This document shows positions 1 to 5,566 of a DNA stretch of 6,942 nucleotides, piece by piece. Positions within the stretch are counted from its first letter, which is position 1, and every line of letters starts with the position of its first letter. Source of the stretch: Myxococcales bacterium. Its GTDB lineage: Bacteria > Myxococcota_A > Polyangia > Fen-1088. Under the pieces are notes generated by a model that had not been told where the DNA came from, did no database searches, and was given only the letters and a program-made list of their open reading frames with translations. The translations under genes were made by a program, and so were the position numbers. The stretch covers positions 1 to 6,942 of the forward strand of contig PMZX01000207.1 in the NCBI GenBank assembly GCA_003170035.1, given 5' to 3'.

Positions 1-27
1 CGTGGTGTCCAGAAAGGCATCGCTGAG
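1..27 (+). repeat. Left terminal inverted repeat of the IS
   Basis: Starts CGTGGTGTCC and matches the reverse complement of 1193-1219 at 22 of 27 positions. The first ten bases are identical, and all five mismatches are transitions (positions 11, 12, 19, 24 and 26). The true tip may be inside this, at the TGTCC, or just left of the window edge. Confidence 0.82.
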
Positions 28-95
28 ATTCTTACATGAAATCGCGAAGATGAGCAGCTTGGAACGGCAGGCGTGACCAGGCATGGTGACGACCG

Positions 96-1190
96 ATGCT
101 CCCAGCGACGCTTCAGTTCATCATCGCCATGATCGCGTGTGCGATCAACGAGCGGATGCAGCGCAAGCTGGACTACGCGCAGGAGGAGATCCGGGTCCTG
201 AAAGAGGCTATCAGGGCGGCCACTGGCAGCAGCCGGATCTCGTTCACCGCCGATCAGCGACGTCGGCTGGCGGTCGCGGGGAAGGAGCTGACCCCAGAAG
301 AGCGCCGGAAGCACTGCCAGCTTGTGAAGCCGGCGACAATCCTGGCCTGGTTTCGAGAGTTGAGCGCGCGGAAGTACGACAGCTCGAGCCGCAAGCTGGG
401 CCGCCCGCGCAAGGCGCGTGACATACGGAAGCTGGTCATCGAGATGGCCCTCGCCAACGAGGGCTGGGGCTACACAAAGCTCCGCGACGCGCTTCGAACC
501 GGACTGCAGATCGAGATCGGACGCTCCACCGTCGCCAATATTTTGGCCGAGGCAGGAATCGACCCAGCCCCTGAGCGGGAGAAGAAGCGCACCTGGAAAC
601 GGTTCATGACGATGCATTGGGACTCGCTGTGCGCCTGCGACTTCCTCAGCGTCGAAGTTCTCGGGCTCTTCGGCGCGGTCCGCTACATGGTCTTCTTCGT
701 CATCCAAATCAAGACTCGCGCGGTCGAGATCGCTGGAATTCAGGTCGATCCCGATGGGGAGTGGATGAAGCAGATCGCGCGCAACCTGGGCGATCCAGTT
801 GATGGATTTCTCCGCGGTGCGAGCTACCTCATCCACGATCGGGACCCGCTGTTCACAGAAGCATTCACCGCGATTTTGGAATCGGAAGGCGTCGGGTGCG
901 TGAAGATCCCTGCGCAGAGTCCAAACTGCAATCCACACGCCGAGCGATTCGTGAAGACCATCAAATATGAGTGTCTCAACCACTTCATCTTCTTCGGCGA
1001 GCGACATCTACGCCACGTGCTCAAGGAATTCATGGACCATTACCTCGCCGAGCGTTTCCATCAGGGTCTTGGCGGCCAACTCGTCAAGGGCCAGGCTGGC
1101 TCCGCGAACGATAGCGGGACAGATGCCCCAATCATCTGTCGCTCGCGGCTCGGGGGCTTCTTGAACTACTACCATCGAGAAGCCGCATGA
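96..1190 (+). CDS. IS transposase, rve/integrase-core DDE family
   Basis: A 364-aa protein that would cut and join the ends of the surrounding insertion sequence. Residues about 1-40 form a helical or coiled N-terminus, and 111-155 look like a helix-turn-helix (KLRDALRTGL then TVANILAEAGI) for binding the end repeats. The integrase core follows from about 170. The catalytic triad is visible: Asp182 in CACDFLSVE, Asp248 in LIHDRDPLF and Glu283 in NPHAERF, with 34 residues between the second Asp and the Glu, as expected for this class. The C-terminus RLGGFLNYYHREAA matches the usual end of full-length members I recall, so the gene looks intact and possibly active. The ATG at 96 is chosen because MLPATLQFI resembles the usual family start; the Shine-Dalgarno site there is weak. 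An overlapping ATG at 83 opens another frame with no family likeness. Confidence 0.93.
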   Translation: MLPATLQFIIAMIACAINERMQRKLDYAQEEIRVLKEAIRAATGSSRISFTADQRRRLAVAGKELTPEERRKHCQLVKPATILAWFRELSARKYDSSSRKLGRPRKARDIRKLVIEMALANEGWGYTKLRDALRTGLQIEIGRSTVANILAEAGIDPAPEREKKRTWKRFMTMHWDSLCACDFLSVEVLGLFGAVRYMVFFVIQIKTRAVEIAGIQVDPDGEWMKQIARNLGDPVDGFLRGASYLIHDRDPLFTEAFTAILESEGVGCVKIPAQSPNCNPHAERFVKTIKYECLNHFIFFGERHLRHVLKEFMDHYLAERFHQGLGGQLVKGQAGSANDSGTDAPIICRSRLGGFLNYYHREAA

Positions 1191-1192
1191 GG

Positions 1193-1219
1193 CCCGGCGA
1201 CGCCTTTTCGGACACCACG
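1193..1219 (-). repeat. Right terminal inverted repeat of the IS
   Basis: Read on the minus strand from 1219 it starts CGTGGTGTCC and continues with GAAAAGGCGTCGCC, pairing with the left repeat at 1-27. It begins two bases after the transposase stop codon at 1188-1190. Confidence 0.82.
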
Positions 1220-1220
1220 G

Positions 1221-1781
1221 GGTGTCCCGGTCTGGGACATCACCAGCCCCTACCAGCAGGTTCCGTTCCAGTCTTCCCTGCACATCGTAGACAGTCCCGG
1301 CGGCAAACCCGTGCATCACGCCTTCCTGGCCGAGGGAACCGCCGACCCACGGCCAGAGATCCTGGCGCGCCTCAAACGGCTCCTCGGCCAGCGCGGCTCG
1401 ATCATCGCGTACAGCGCCAGTTTCGAGAAAAACGCGCTGCGGGCCTGCGGCGAAGCCTACCCAGCCTTCGCCGCATGGTGGGCCAAGGCCGAGCCCCGCG
1501 TTGTCGACCTCTTGCAGCCGTTCCGAAGCTTTCATTACTACCACCCCGATCAGTGTGGCAGCGCGTCCCTCAAGGCCGTGTTACCCGCGGTGACGGGCAA
1601 GGGCTGCGCCGAAATGGAGATCGCGGATGGCGCCACGGCAAGCCAGGAGTTCCTGCGAATCACGTTCGGAAAGGTGTCAGCGGCCGAGCGCCGAAAAGTA
1701 CGGGCGGCGCTTGAAAAGTACTGCGGGTTACACACGGAGGGGATGGTGTGGATTGTGGAGGCGCTCGACCGGCTTGTGTAG
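1221..1781 (+). pseudogene. DUF2779 protein, C-terminal fragment cut by the IS
   Basis: The frame from 1221 gives about 186 residues matching the C-terminal half of DUF2779 proteins: WDITSPYQQVPFQSSLHI, then FLAEGTADPRPEIL, YSASFEKNAL, SASLKAVLP and a final YCGLHTEGMVWIVEAL. The family is normally several hundred residues. The upstream part, including the expected DFET-type acidic motif, is missing because the IS right end lies immediately before the fragment. There is no strong start codon; GTG at 1311 would give a 156-aa product, but it would begin inside the domain. The fold resembles DEDD/RNase H-like nucleases. In relatives I recall, the last motif reads YC-x-L-D-T, whereas here His replaces the Asp, another sign of decay. 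The N-terminal half is expected left of the window. The frame ends 14 bp from the convergent ParB-like gene. I am fairly sure of the family and less sure that it is dead. Confidence 0.75.
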
Positions 1782-1795
1782 CCGCAGGTCCGTCG

Positions 1796-2773
1796 CTACT
1801 CGCCCTCCTCCATCGGCGCTCCTCCCGTGCGCGCGATGTCTTCGGGGTGGATCTTGTCCACCTTCATTCCGCGAGCCCGCTTCTCCATCCCGGCCAGCAG
1901 AGTGACCACCGACGGCAACTCGCCTTTGATGAAACGTAGCGGGTTGATTCGCGCGACCACGAAGGTCTTGAGATAGGGGCTGGTGAAGCCACGCTCCTTG
2001 AGCGCGGTGACCACGGCCACCACCGCATCGTCCAGCGCCAGCAGGGCATCGGCCAGTGACTCGCGTTTCTCGGCCGTGGCCCGCAGGCGGCCGGGCATCC
2101 AGGCGTCCGTCTTGCGCAACAGCGGGTGGTAGGCGCCACCCGACAGGCGCGGTCGCTTCTGGTAGGCAAAGCCCAGCGTGACCAACGCCGGCTCCTCGAA
2201 TTCCAAAGCCCAGTCCTCTTCCTTGCCGTCGGAGAAAACCACCAGGTCCCGGTACATGCGGACCACACCAATAGCGCGCTCGCGCAGGTTGTGCGCCTTC
2301 TCGATGTTGAGCGCCAAGATCTGGTACGCCACGGCGGTCTCCGGCACCAGCAAGCCCAGCACGGTCTTGGCGCCCAGCTCCTTCAGTGCGGTCAGACGGT
2401 GGTAGCCGTTGGGAACCCAGTAGCGGTGGTCGGCCGTTTCGCCTTTCTCGTCGGTGGCAGCAGCCCGCTGCTCGCGTACCACGATGATCGGATCGAGAAA
2501 CCGCTTGGTCTTGTCCATGGCTCGCACCAGGCGGCGCACATGGGCGTCCGAGATGTCGCGCTGAAACGGCGTCGGCGCCACGCGCTCTATGGGCAGGGCC
2601 ACCAGCAACAGGGCGTGTCCACCCAGCGGCTCGCGGTACGCGGCCAGAACCGTGCCGCCGTCCTCGGCCACGGCCTGGGCGAGCCGGTCCAGCTCCGCTG
2701 GCAATTCGCGCAGCAGCAGATCGCCGGGGCGCATGTCAGTGGGCTTCAGCTTGATTCCGCGGCGTTTGGCCAT
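1796..2773 (-). CDS. ParB/Srx-fold N-terminal domain protein
   Basis: A 325-aa protein with a ParB-type N-terminal domain at about residues 57-155. PTPFQRDISDAHVRRLVRAM (67-86) corresponds to the first ParB segment, PNGYHRLTAL (121-130) to the box II turn usually written G-H-R-R, and NIEKAHNLRERA (156-167) to the hinge after it. ParB proteins bind CTP and load onto DNA, and some relatives of this fold act as nucleases or phosphotransferases. The C-terminal half (170-325) matches no DNA-binding helix-turn-helix I can recognise, and no parA is in view, so this is an orphan whose role may be DNA binding, regulation or nucleotide hydrolysis rather than segregation. The ATG at 2773 gives the basic start MAKRRGIKLK; its Shine-Dalgarno site is weak. 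The gene lies 92 bp downstream of the 53-aa gene on the same strand and is convergent with the DUF2779 remnant. Confidence 0.82.
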   Translation of the reverse strand: MAKRRGIKLKPTDMRPGDLLLRELPAELDRLAQAVAEDGGTVLAAYREPLGGHALLLVALPIERVAPTPFQRDISDAHVRRLVRAMDKTKRFLDPIIVVREQRAAATDEKGETADHRYWVPNGYHRLTALKELGAKTVLGLLVPETAVAYQILALNIEKAHNLRERAIGVVRMYRDLVVFSDGKEEDWALEFEEPALVTLGFAYQKRPRLSGGAYHPLLRKTDAWMPGRLRATAEKRESLADALLALDDAVVAVVTALKERGFTSPYLKTFVVARINPLRFIKGELPSVVTLLAGMEKRARGMKVDKIHPEDIARTGGAPMEEGE

Positions 2774-2790
2774 GGTCCAATGCTACAAGT

Positions 2791-2817
2791 TTGCTGACCG
2801 CGCCGCGAGCACAGCAA
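2791..2817. promoter_or_regulatory. Inverted repeat upstream of the ParB-like gene
   Basis: TTGCTG at 2791-2796 and CAGCAA at 2812-2817 form a 6-bp inverted repeat with a 15-bp GC-rich centre. It lies 18 bases upstream of the ParB-like start codon, inside the 92-bp gap. It could be an operator or a leader hairpin. A six-base arm can arise by chance, so this is only a weak call, and I see no convincing -35/-10 pair beside it. Confidence 0.2.
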
Positions 2818-2865
2818 TTCAGACGACCTCCCAATGATTCGCAGTGCGGCTCGATCAGTGGTTCG

Positions 2866-3027
2866 TCATATCTTGGCTAGTGCCGCCAGAATCTCCTTGT
2901 CCTCTTCGAAAACTTCTTCCATCGCTTGCTCGAAGGACATGCGGGCTCTTCGCCTGCCCGAGGGCGCCCTTTTCTTCACACGGGTTCGAATGATCTTCTT
3001 TGCTGGCAGCTTTGGCTTCTTCTTCAT
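2866..3027 (-). CDS. Small basic/acidic protein, 53 aa, unknown function
   Basis: Residues 1-30 are strongly basic (MKKKPKLPAKK, then RVKKR and SGRRRAR). Residues 31-53, SFEQAMEEVFEEDKEILAAL, form an acidic amphipathic helix. This basic tail plus short helix is common in small nucleic-acid-binding or antitoxin-like proteins, but I recognise no family. The ATG at 3027 is preceded by AAGGAG twelve bases upstream (3040-3045), a slightly long but usable spacing. A 70-aa frame overlaps it (2855-3067), but its composition looks random, whereas this frame has clear charge segregation and ends in a natural-looking helix. It follows the phosphoesterase by 70 bp on the same strand, so it may be the last gene of that operon or may be transcribed with the ParB-like gene. 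There is no toxin partner beside it. Confidence 0.55.
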   Translation of the reverse strand: MKKKPKLPAKKIIRTRVKKRAPSGRRRARMSFEQAMEEVFEEDKEILAALAKI

Positions 3028-3097
3028 TGTAATCCGTGTCTCCTTCCGTCAGCCATGCATGTACCAAGGTTGAATGCAGAGATCATGCGCGCCAGGG

Positions 3098-3811
3098 TCA
3101 GTCGTCGCTGGCGAGGCCATCCACCTGCTTTCCGTCGTTCACTTGGAAGACGCTGAACCGCCTGCCGGGCAGCTCCAGCACGCCGAACGTTGCCGGCCGG
3201 AACCCGTCGGGCACCGCGAGCGAGCCGGCTTGCTTGTAGCCGTAGGTCTTCGAGCAGCAGGCGCCGGGGTTCAAGATCTTGCCGGGAGGGACGTTGACCA
3301 CAAGCTCGAACTCCGTGTGTGAGTGGCCGACAATGAGGACATCGGCGCGGGCCTGCTCCAGCAGGCGCTGGCGCAGCTCCGGGCCAGTCCGCTCCTTCTC
3401 GATTCCTTCCATGTCGCTGCCGGGACGGGCGTGCCACATCGCCACCTTCACGCCCTCCATCTCGCCCTCCCAATGCACGGGCAGGGTTGCCAGCCACGCC
3501 AGCGAATCGCGCGACAGCTCCGCGCCGCCGCCGAAATGGTCGGACAGGTTGCAGGGCTCGAAGAACTTGCGCACGTCCTTTGTCCGTCGGCGGCTCTCCA
3601 GCGCCCAGCGCTCGTGGTTGCCCAGGATGCAGATCACGTGCTTCTCGCCCTTGAGGCGCTGGATGACCTCCTCCCCGAAGGGCTCCATGTCGAGCAGGTC
3701 GCCGGCACATAAGATCGCATCGCACCCCATCCCGCGGAGCCGGGCCAGGGCGGCGTCGAGGGCTTGCAGATCGCCGTGGACGTCCGCCAGCACGCCGATG
3801 AGCTTAGGCAA
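3098..3811 (-). CDS. Metallophosphoesterase, YfcE/MJ0936-like
   Basis: A 237-aa calcineurin-like phosphoesterase that should hydrolyse phosphomono- or diesters with two metal ions in the cytoplasm; the natural substrate is not evident. All metal-binding motifs are present: DVHGD (10-14), GDLLD (37-41), GNHE (64-67), a His in MWHARPG (127) and GHSH (162-165). The small-phosphodiesterase signature ILNPGA (179-184) follows, so it looks catalytically intact. The length fits the family's longer members. I chose TTG at 3811: GAGGGG lies seven bases upstream, and the protein then begins LPKLIGVLADVHGD with the first beta strand at once. An ATG at 3838 would add nine residues but has no ribosome site. 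The TTG start overlaps the stop of the nucleotidyltransferase-like gene by 8 bp, so the two are probably translationally coupled. It is the only gene downstream of the ATPase in the operon with a clearly intact active site. Confidence 0.9.
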   Translation of the reverse strand: MPKLIGVLADVHGDLQALDAALARLRGMGCDAILCAGDLLDMEPFGEEVIQRLKGEKHVICILGNHERWALESRRRTKDVRKFFEPCNLSDHFGGGAELSRDSLAWLATLPVHWEGEMEGVKVAMWHARPGSDMEGIEKERTGPELRQRLLEQARADVLIVGHSHTEFELVVNVPPGKILNPGACCSKTYGYKQAGSLAVPDGFRPATFGVLELPGRRFSVFQVNDGKQVDGLASDD

Positions 3812-4244
3812 TCCGGATCCCCTCGGTGGCGACCGCATAATGAGGGGTGCCGTAGGCGCCCTTCCATTCCTCGTATGTGGCCTCGTCGGCCAGGGTCACG
3901 TTGATGCTTTTCTCGTACCCGAGGTGTTTGTACAGGGCCTCTCTTATCTTTCCTGTCTCTGTCAGCCAGTCTGGTGACGTCGCGAACTCCTCGATCACCA
4001 TGATGTAGATGTCGTCGGCGGCGGTGGCATCGCCCCGGGCATAGGAGTCGAAGAGGTATGCTTTTGCCCTGTGCCCGCCCAGGACCTGAGCCTTGCGTTC
4101 GTCCAGGGCCTTCGTGACGGCATCCCGGATCTGGGCCAGTGTAAGGACGCCCCGGCCCAGCCGCGCCCATCGTGCGGTCGCGGCCCGTCGGGCAAGGCGC
4201 GAGCGCTGCTTGGCACCGAATGATGGTGTGCGCGGCTTGCTCAC
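3804..4244 (-). CDS. MNT-type nucleotidyltransferase-like protein, catalytic residues lost
   Basis: A 146-aa protein with a minimal nucleotidyltransferase fold like MntA, the antitoxin that AMPylates HEPN toxins. Residues 11-30 are basic and contain AARRA/ARWA-type sequence (ARRAATARWARL). The core is AYLFDSYARGDATAADDIYI (62-81). Active relatives read FGSYARG and SDIDL at these places, so Gly66 is Asp and the second catalytic Asp is Tyr80. The position of the third Asp, in SINVTLAD, is Asn115. The downstream part ATYEEWKGAYGTPHYAVATE matches the usual C-terminus of these proteins. The fold therefore seems kept while catalysis is probably lost. GTG at 4244 is chosen because AGGGGAGGG sits just upstream and its GTGA overlaps the stop of the membrane protein gene by 4 bp. 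Its HEPN-like partner candidate is two genes upstream. An active but divergent enzyme is possible though unlikely. Confidence 0.8.
   Translation of the reverse strand: MSKPRTPSFGAKQRSRLARRAATARWARLGRGVLTLAQIRDAVTKALDERKAQVLGGHRAKAYLFDSYARGDATAADDIYIMVIEEFATSPDWLTETGKIREALYKHLGYEKSINVTLADEATYEEWKGAYGTPHYAVATEGIRIA
3819..3824 (-). promoter_or_regulatory. Shine-Dalgarno site for the TTG start of the phosphoesterase
   Basis: GAGGGG on the minus strand, seven bases before TTG at 3811. It decides in favour of the TTG over the ATG at 3838, which has no such site. The site lies inside the 3' end of the upstream gene. Confidence 0.6.
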
Positions 4245-4441
4245 GGCTTGCCCTCCCCTTCGATGTTGCGCGTCCCCCACAGCCAGCCGGCGAGGAACAC
4301 GATCGCAGCGGCGTCGCCGGCCGCCGGGCAGTCCGCCGCGTACCCGGCGAAATGGAGCGCCAGGCCGGCCAGGGCGACCTTGACCGCGAACCACGCGACC
4401 TTGTTGTCGGCTATGCCTTCTTGGCCTTCTTGGTCTTCCAT
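4241..4441 (-). CDS. Small two-helix membrane protein, 66 aa, unknown function
   Basis: After an acidic, Gln-rich start (MEDQEGQEG) there are two hydrophobic segments: residues 15-35 (VAWFAVKVALAGLALHFAGY) and 44-57 (AAAIVFLAGWLWGT). A short loop with Cys38 and Pro39 joins them, and a charged tail ends the protein. This predicts a hairpin in the inner membrane. I recognise no family. The ATG at 4441 overlaps the end of the HEPN/HicB-like gene by 31 bp, has GGTGA close upstream, and is the only reasonable start. The stop overlaps the GTG of the nucleotidyltransferase-like gene (GTGA). Both overlaps argue that it is a real gene and part of the operon. It might anchor the complex or act as a small effector or leader; nothing in the sequence decides between these. 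Confidence 0.65.
   Translation of the reverse strand: MEDQEGQEGIADNKVAWFAVKVALAGLALHFAGYAADCPAAGDAAAIVFLAGWLWGTRNIEGEGKP
4251..4259 (-). promoter_or_regulatory. Strong Shine-Dalgarno site for the GTG start
   Basis: AGGGGAGGG on the minus strand, with the GGAGG core seven bases before GTG at 4244. It supports that start over an ATG far upstream at 4394, and it lies within the last codons of the membrane protein gene, so the two genes are coupled. Confidence 0.7.
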
Positions 4442-5520
4442 GCTTTCACCAATCGGCCGCAGTCGGCTGCCTTCTTGCCGTCGCCTGTCTCCTTCAGGTA
4501 GTTGGCCATGACCTTGAGGGCCTCGATCAGGTCATCCTTGGCCGCCGTGACCGTCGGGCCGATCCCATAGACGCCCTGGACTGACGGGGCCACGGCCGAC
4601 CAGATCCCTTTTTCTACCCAAAACACGAAATCCTGCATCCGCACCGCGGCCGTGGCCTTCCACGTCCCCAGCAGCCGCCTGCACAGCTCGCGCTCGCCCG
4701 GCGCCTTCGTGTGCTTCTCCAGCAGCGCCAGCCGCGTGAACAGGCAGTCCTTGGCCCCGGCGGCCGTCCCGCCGATGCCGAGGATGCCCGGCAGCGCCAG
4801 TGCGTGGCAGCGCCATCCCCCCGGGGGAGTCCTCACCTCCCAGAAGCCGAAGTCGTACACCGGCCGGGGCCGGGGCCTCTTCATGCGGTCCTTGAACGGG
4901 TCCATCCCGTGCTCCAGCATCACTTGCTCGTGAGGGATCATGCGGATGCGCCCGGCACGGAGGTCGGCGAGATACCTCTCGACGGCGCGCTGATCTGCAG
5001 CGTCCTCCCGGGCATCCGCCGCCGCCCGGACGGTCTTGCGCCTGCTCCTGCGCCGGCCCTCCCGCAGAAGGCGGTTGATCTCCTTGATCGAGAGATGCTC
5101 GCTTTCGTGGAGCCGTATCTCCGCCACCTTCAGACCCTCCTCGTCCGCCAGTTTCTGCAGGATGGCGGGGGCTTCCTTGCGGATGAAGCCCCACACCTGT
5201 CGATGGGTCATCTCCATGTCACGCGGGATGCCCACCCTCTCCTTGAGATGCGCGAGCGCCTCCCAGTCGACGGCGGGGTATCGCCTCCGGACGCTGGCGG
5301 GCTGGCGGGACGCCGCCTCCCCGATCTGATTTATGTGAAACAGGGCCGCCGCCTTGCGCTCAGGGCTCGCCTTGAACGCCGCGAAATCCATGCCCTGCAG
5401 GAACTCCGGGAGGCTCATGCACGCAACGAGGATGTCGTTGAACCATGTGGTCTCCGGCTTGCGCGGCATGGAAATGTCGCCGCCCCACGGCATGGGCAGA
5501 CGTTCTTCGGGTCTGGACAT
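4411..5520 (-). CDS. HEPN(DUF86)-like and tandem HicB-like fusion protein
   Basis: A 369-aa chimera. Residues 26-123 resemble HepT/DUF86 HEPN proteins: FNDILVACMSLPEFLQGMDF, then FHINQIGEAASRQP, RRRYPAVDWEAL and a closing VWGFIRKEAPAIL. The catalytic RNxxxHxY segment is replaced by KERVGIPRD (93-101), so RNase activity is not expected. Residues 150-175 are very basic, and 179-206 (AVERYLADLRAGRIRMIPHE onward) resemble the tail of RelB/Phd antitoxins. Two HicB-like repeats follow at about 221-270 and 295-345. Both share DFxFW, a G-W pair, GIG-x-T and AKD, which points to internal duplication. The end is Lys/Ala-rich. I chose ATG at 5520 because AGGGAG lies nine bases before it; a longer frame to 5643 runs into the ATPase gene and looks random. 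It lies 46 bp behind the ATPase and overlaps the membrane protein gene. It is probably a binding or regulatory protein. Confidence 0.75.
   Translation of the reverse strand: MSRPEERLPMPWGGDISMPRKPETTWFNDILVACMSLPEFLQGMDFAAFKASPERKAAALFHINQIGEAASRQPASVRRRYPAVDWEALAHLKERVGIPRDMEMTHRQVWGFIRKEAPAILQKLADEEGLKVAEIRLHESEHLSIKEINRLLREGRRRSRRKTVRAAADAREDAADQRAVERYLADLRAGRIRMIPHEQVMLEHGMDPFKDRMKRPRPRPVYDFGFWEVRTPPGGWRCHALALPGILGIGGTAAGAKDCLFTRLALLEKHTKAPGERELCRRLLGTWKATAAVRMQDFVFWVEKGIWSAVAPSVQGVYGIGPTVTAAKDDLIEALKVMANYLKETGDGKKAADCGRLVKAWKTKKAKKA
4415..4432. repeat. 9-bp tandem repeat in a double-coding overlap
   Basis: GCCTTCTTG occurs twice in tandem, followed by a degraded third unit (GTCTTCCAT). 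On the minus strand it encodes the Lys/Ala tail of the HEPN/HicB-like protein in one frame and the DQEGQEG start of the membrane protein in another. Because the unit is 9 bp, gain or loss of one copy keeps both frames. Confidence 0.7.
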
Positions 5521-5529
5521 CTTTGATTT

Positions 5530-5535
5530 CTCCCT
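5530..5535 (-). promoter_or_regulatory. Shine-Dalgarno site of the HEPN/HicB-like gene
   Basis: AGGGAG on the minus strand, nine bases before ATG at 5520. It fixes the start within the 46-bp gap after the ATPase gene and rules out the 41-residue longer frame. I see no terminator or promoter in this gap. Confidence 0.7.
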
Positions 5536-5566
5536 ATGCGAAATGGCTGAAAAGGCGCCTCCGTCC

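Larger units (their letters stand above)
1..1219 (+). mobile_element. Complete insertion sequence with DDE (rve) transposase
   Basis: The element is bounded by imperfect terminal inverted repeats at 1-27 and 1193-1219 and holds one transposase gene (96-1190), which fills nearly all of it; the transposase stop codon lies three bases before the right repeat. At about 1.2 kb with a single DDE gene, it fits a simple IS of the IS3/IS481-like retroviral-integrase class; I cannot name the exact family. The left repeat starts at the first base of the window, so the element may extend a few bases further left and the target-site duplication cannot be checked. The sequence just past the right end (from 1221) reads as the middle of a DUF2779 gene, so the element probably inserted into that gene. 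Confidence 0.85.

Noticed and set aside
1008..1544. 178-aa minus-strand open frame crossing the IS right end
   Set aside because: It is antisense to both the transposase and the DUF2779 remnant and crosses a mobile-element boundary, so it cannot be an ancestral gene.
1782..1795. Possible bidirectional terminator between the convergent DUF2779 remnant and ParB-like gene
   Set aside because: The 14-bp gap has no hairpin and no T-run.
2126..2797. 223-aa plus-strand open frame
   Set aside because: Antisense to the ParB-like gene, with no recognisable domain.
2774..2865. Possible -35/-10 promoter before the ParB-like gene (TTGCTG and TAGCAT)
   Set aside because: The two hexamers are about 26 bp apart, too far for a standard promoter, and the TAGCAT lies almost at the start codon.
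2855..3067. 70-aa minus-strand frame overlapping the 53-aa gene
   Set aside because: Composition is random-looking, while the overlapping frame shows charge segregation and a proper Shine-Dalgarno site. Kept only as the competing alternative.
3279..3977. 232-aa plus-strand open frame
   Set aside because: Antisense to the phosphoesterase, which has all its catalytic motifs on the other strand.
4711..5526. 271-aa plus-strand open frame
   Set aside because: Antisense to the HEPN/HicB-like gene, rich in Arg, Pro and His as expected of a shadow frame.
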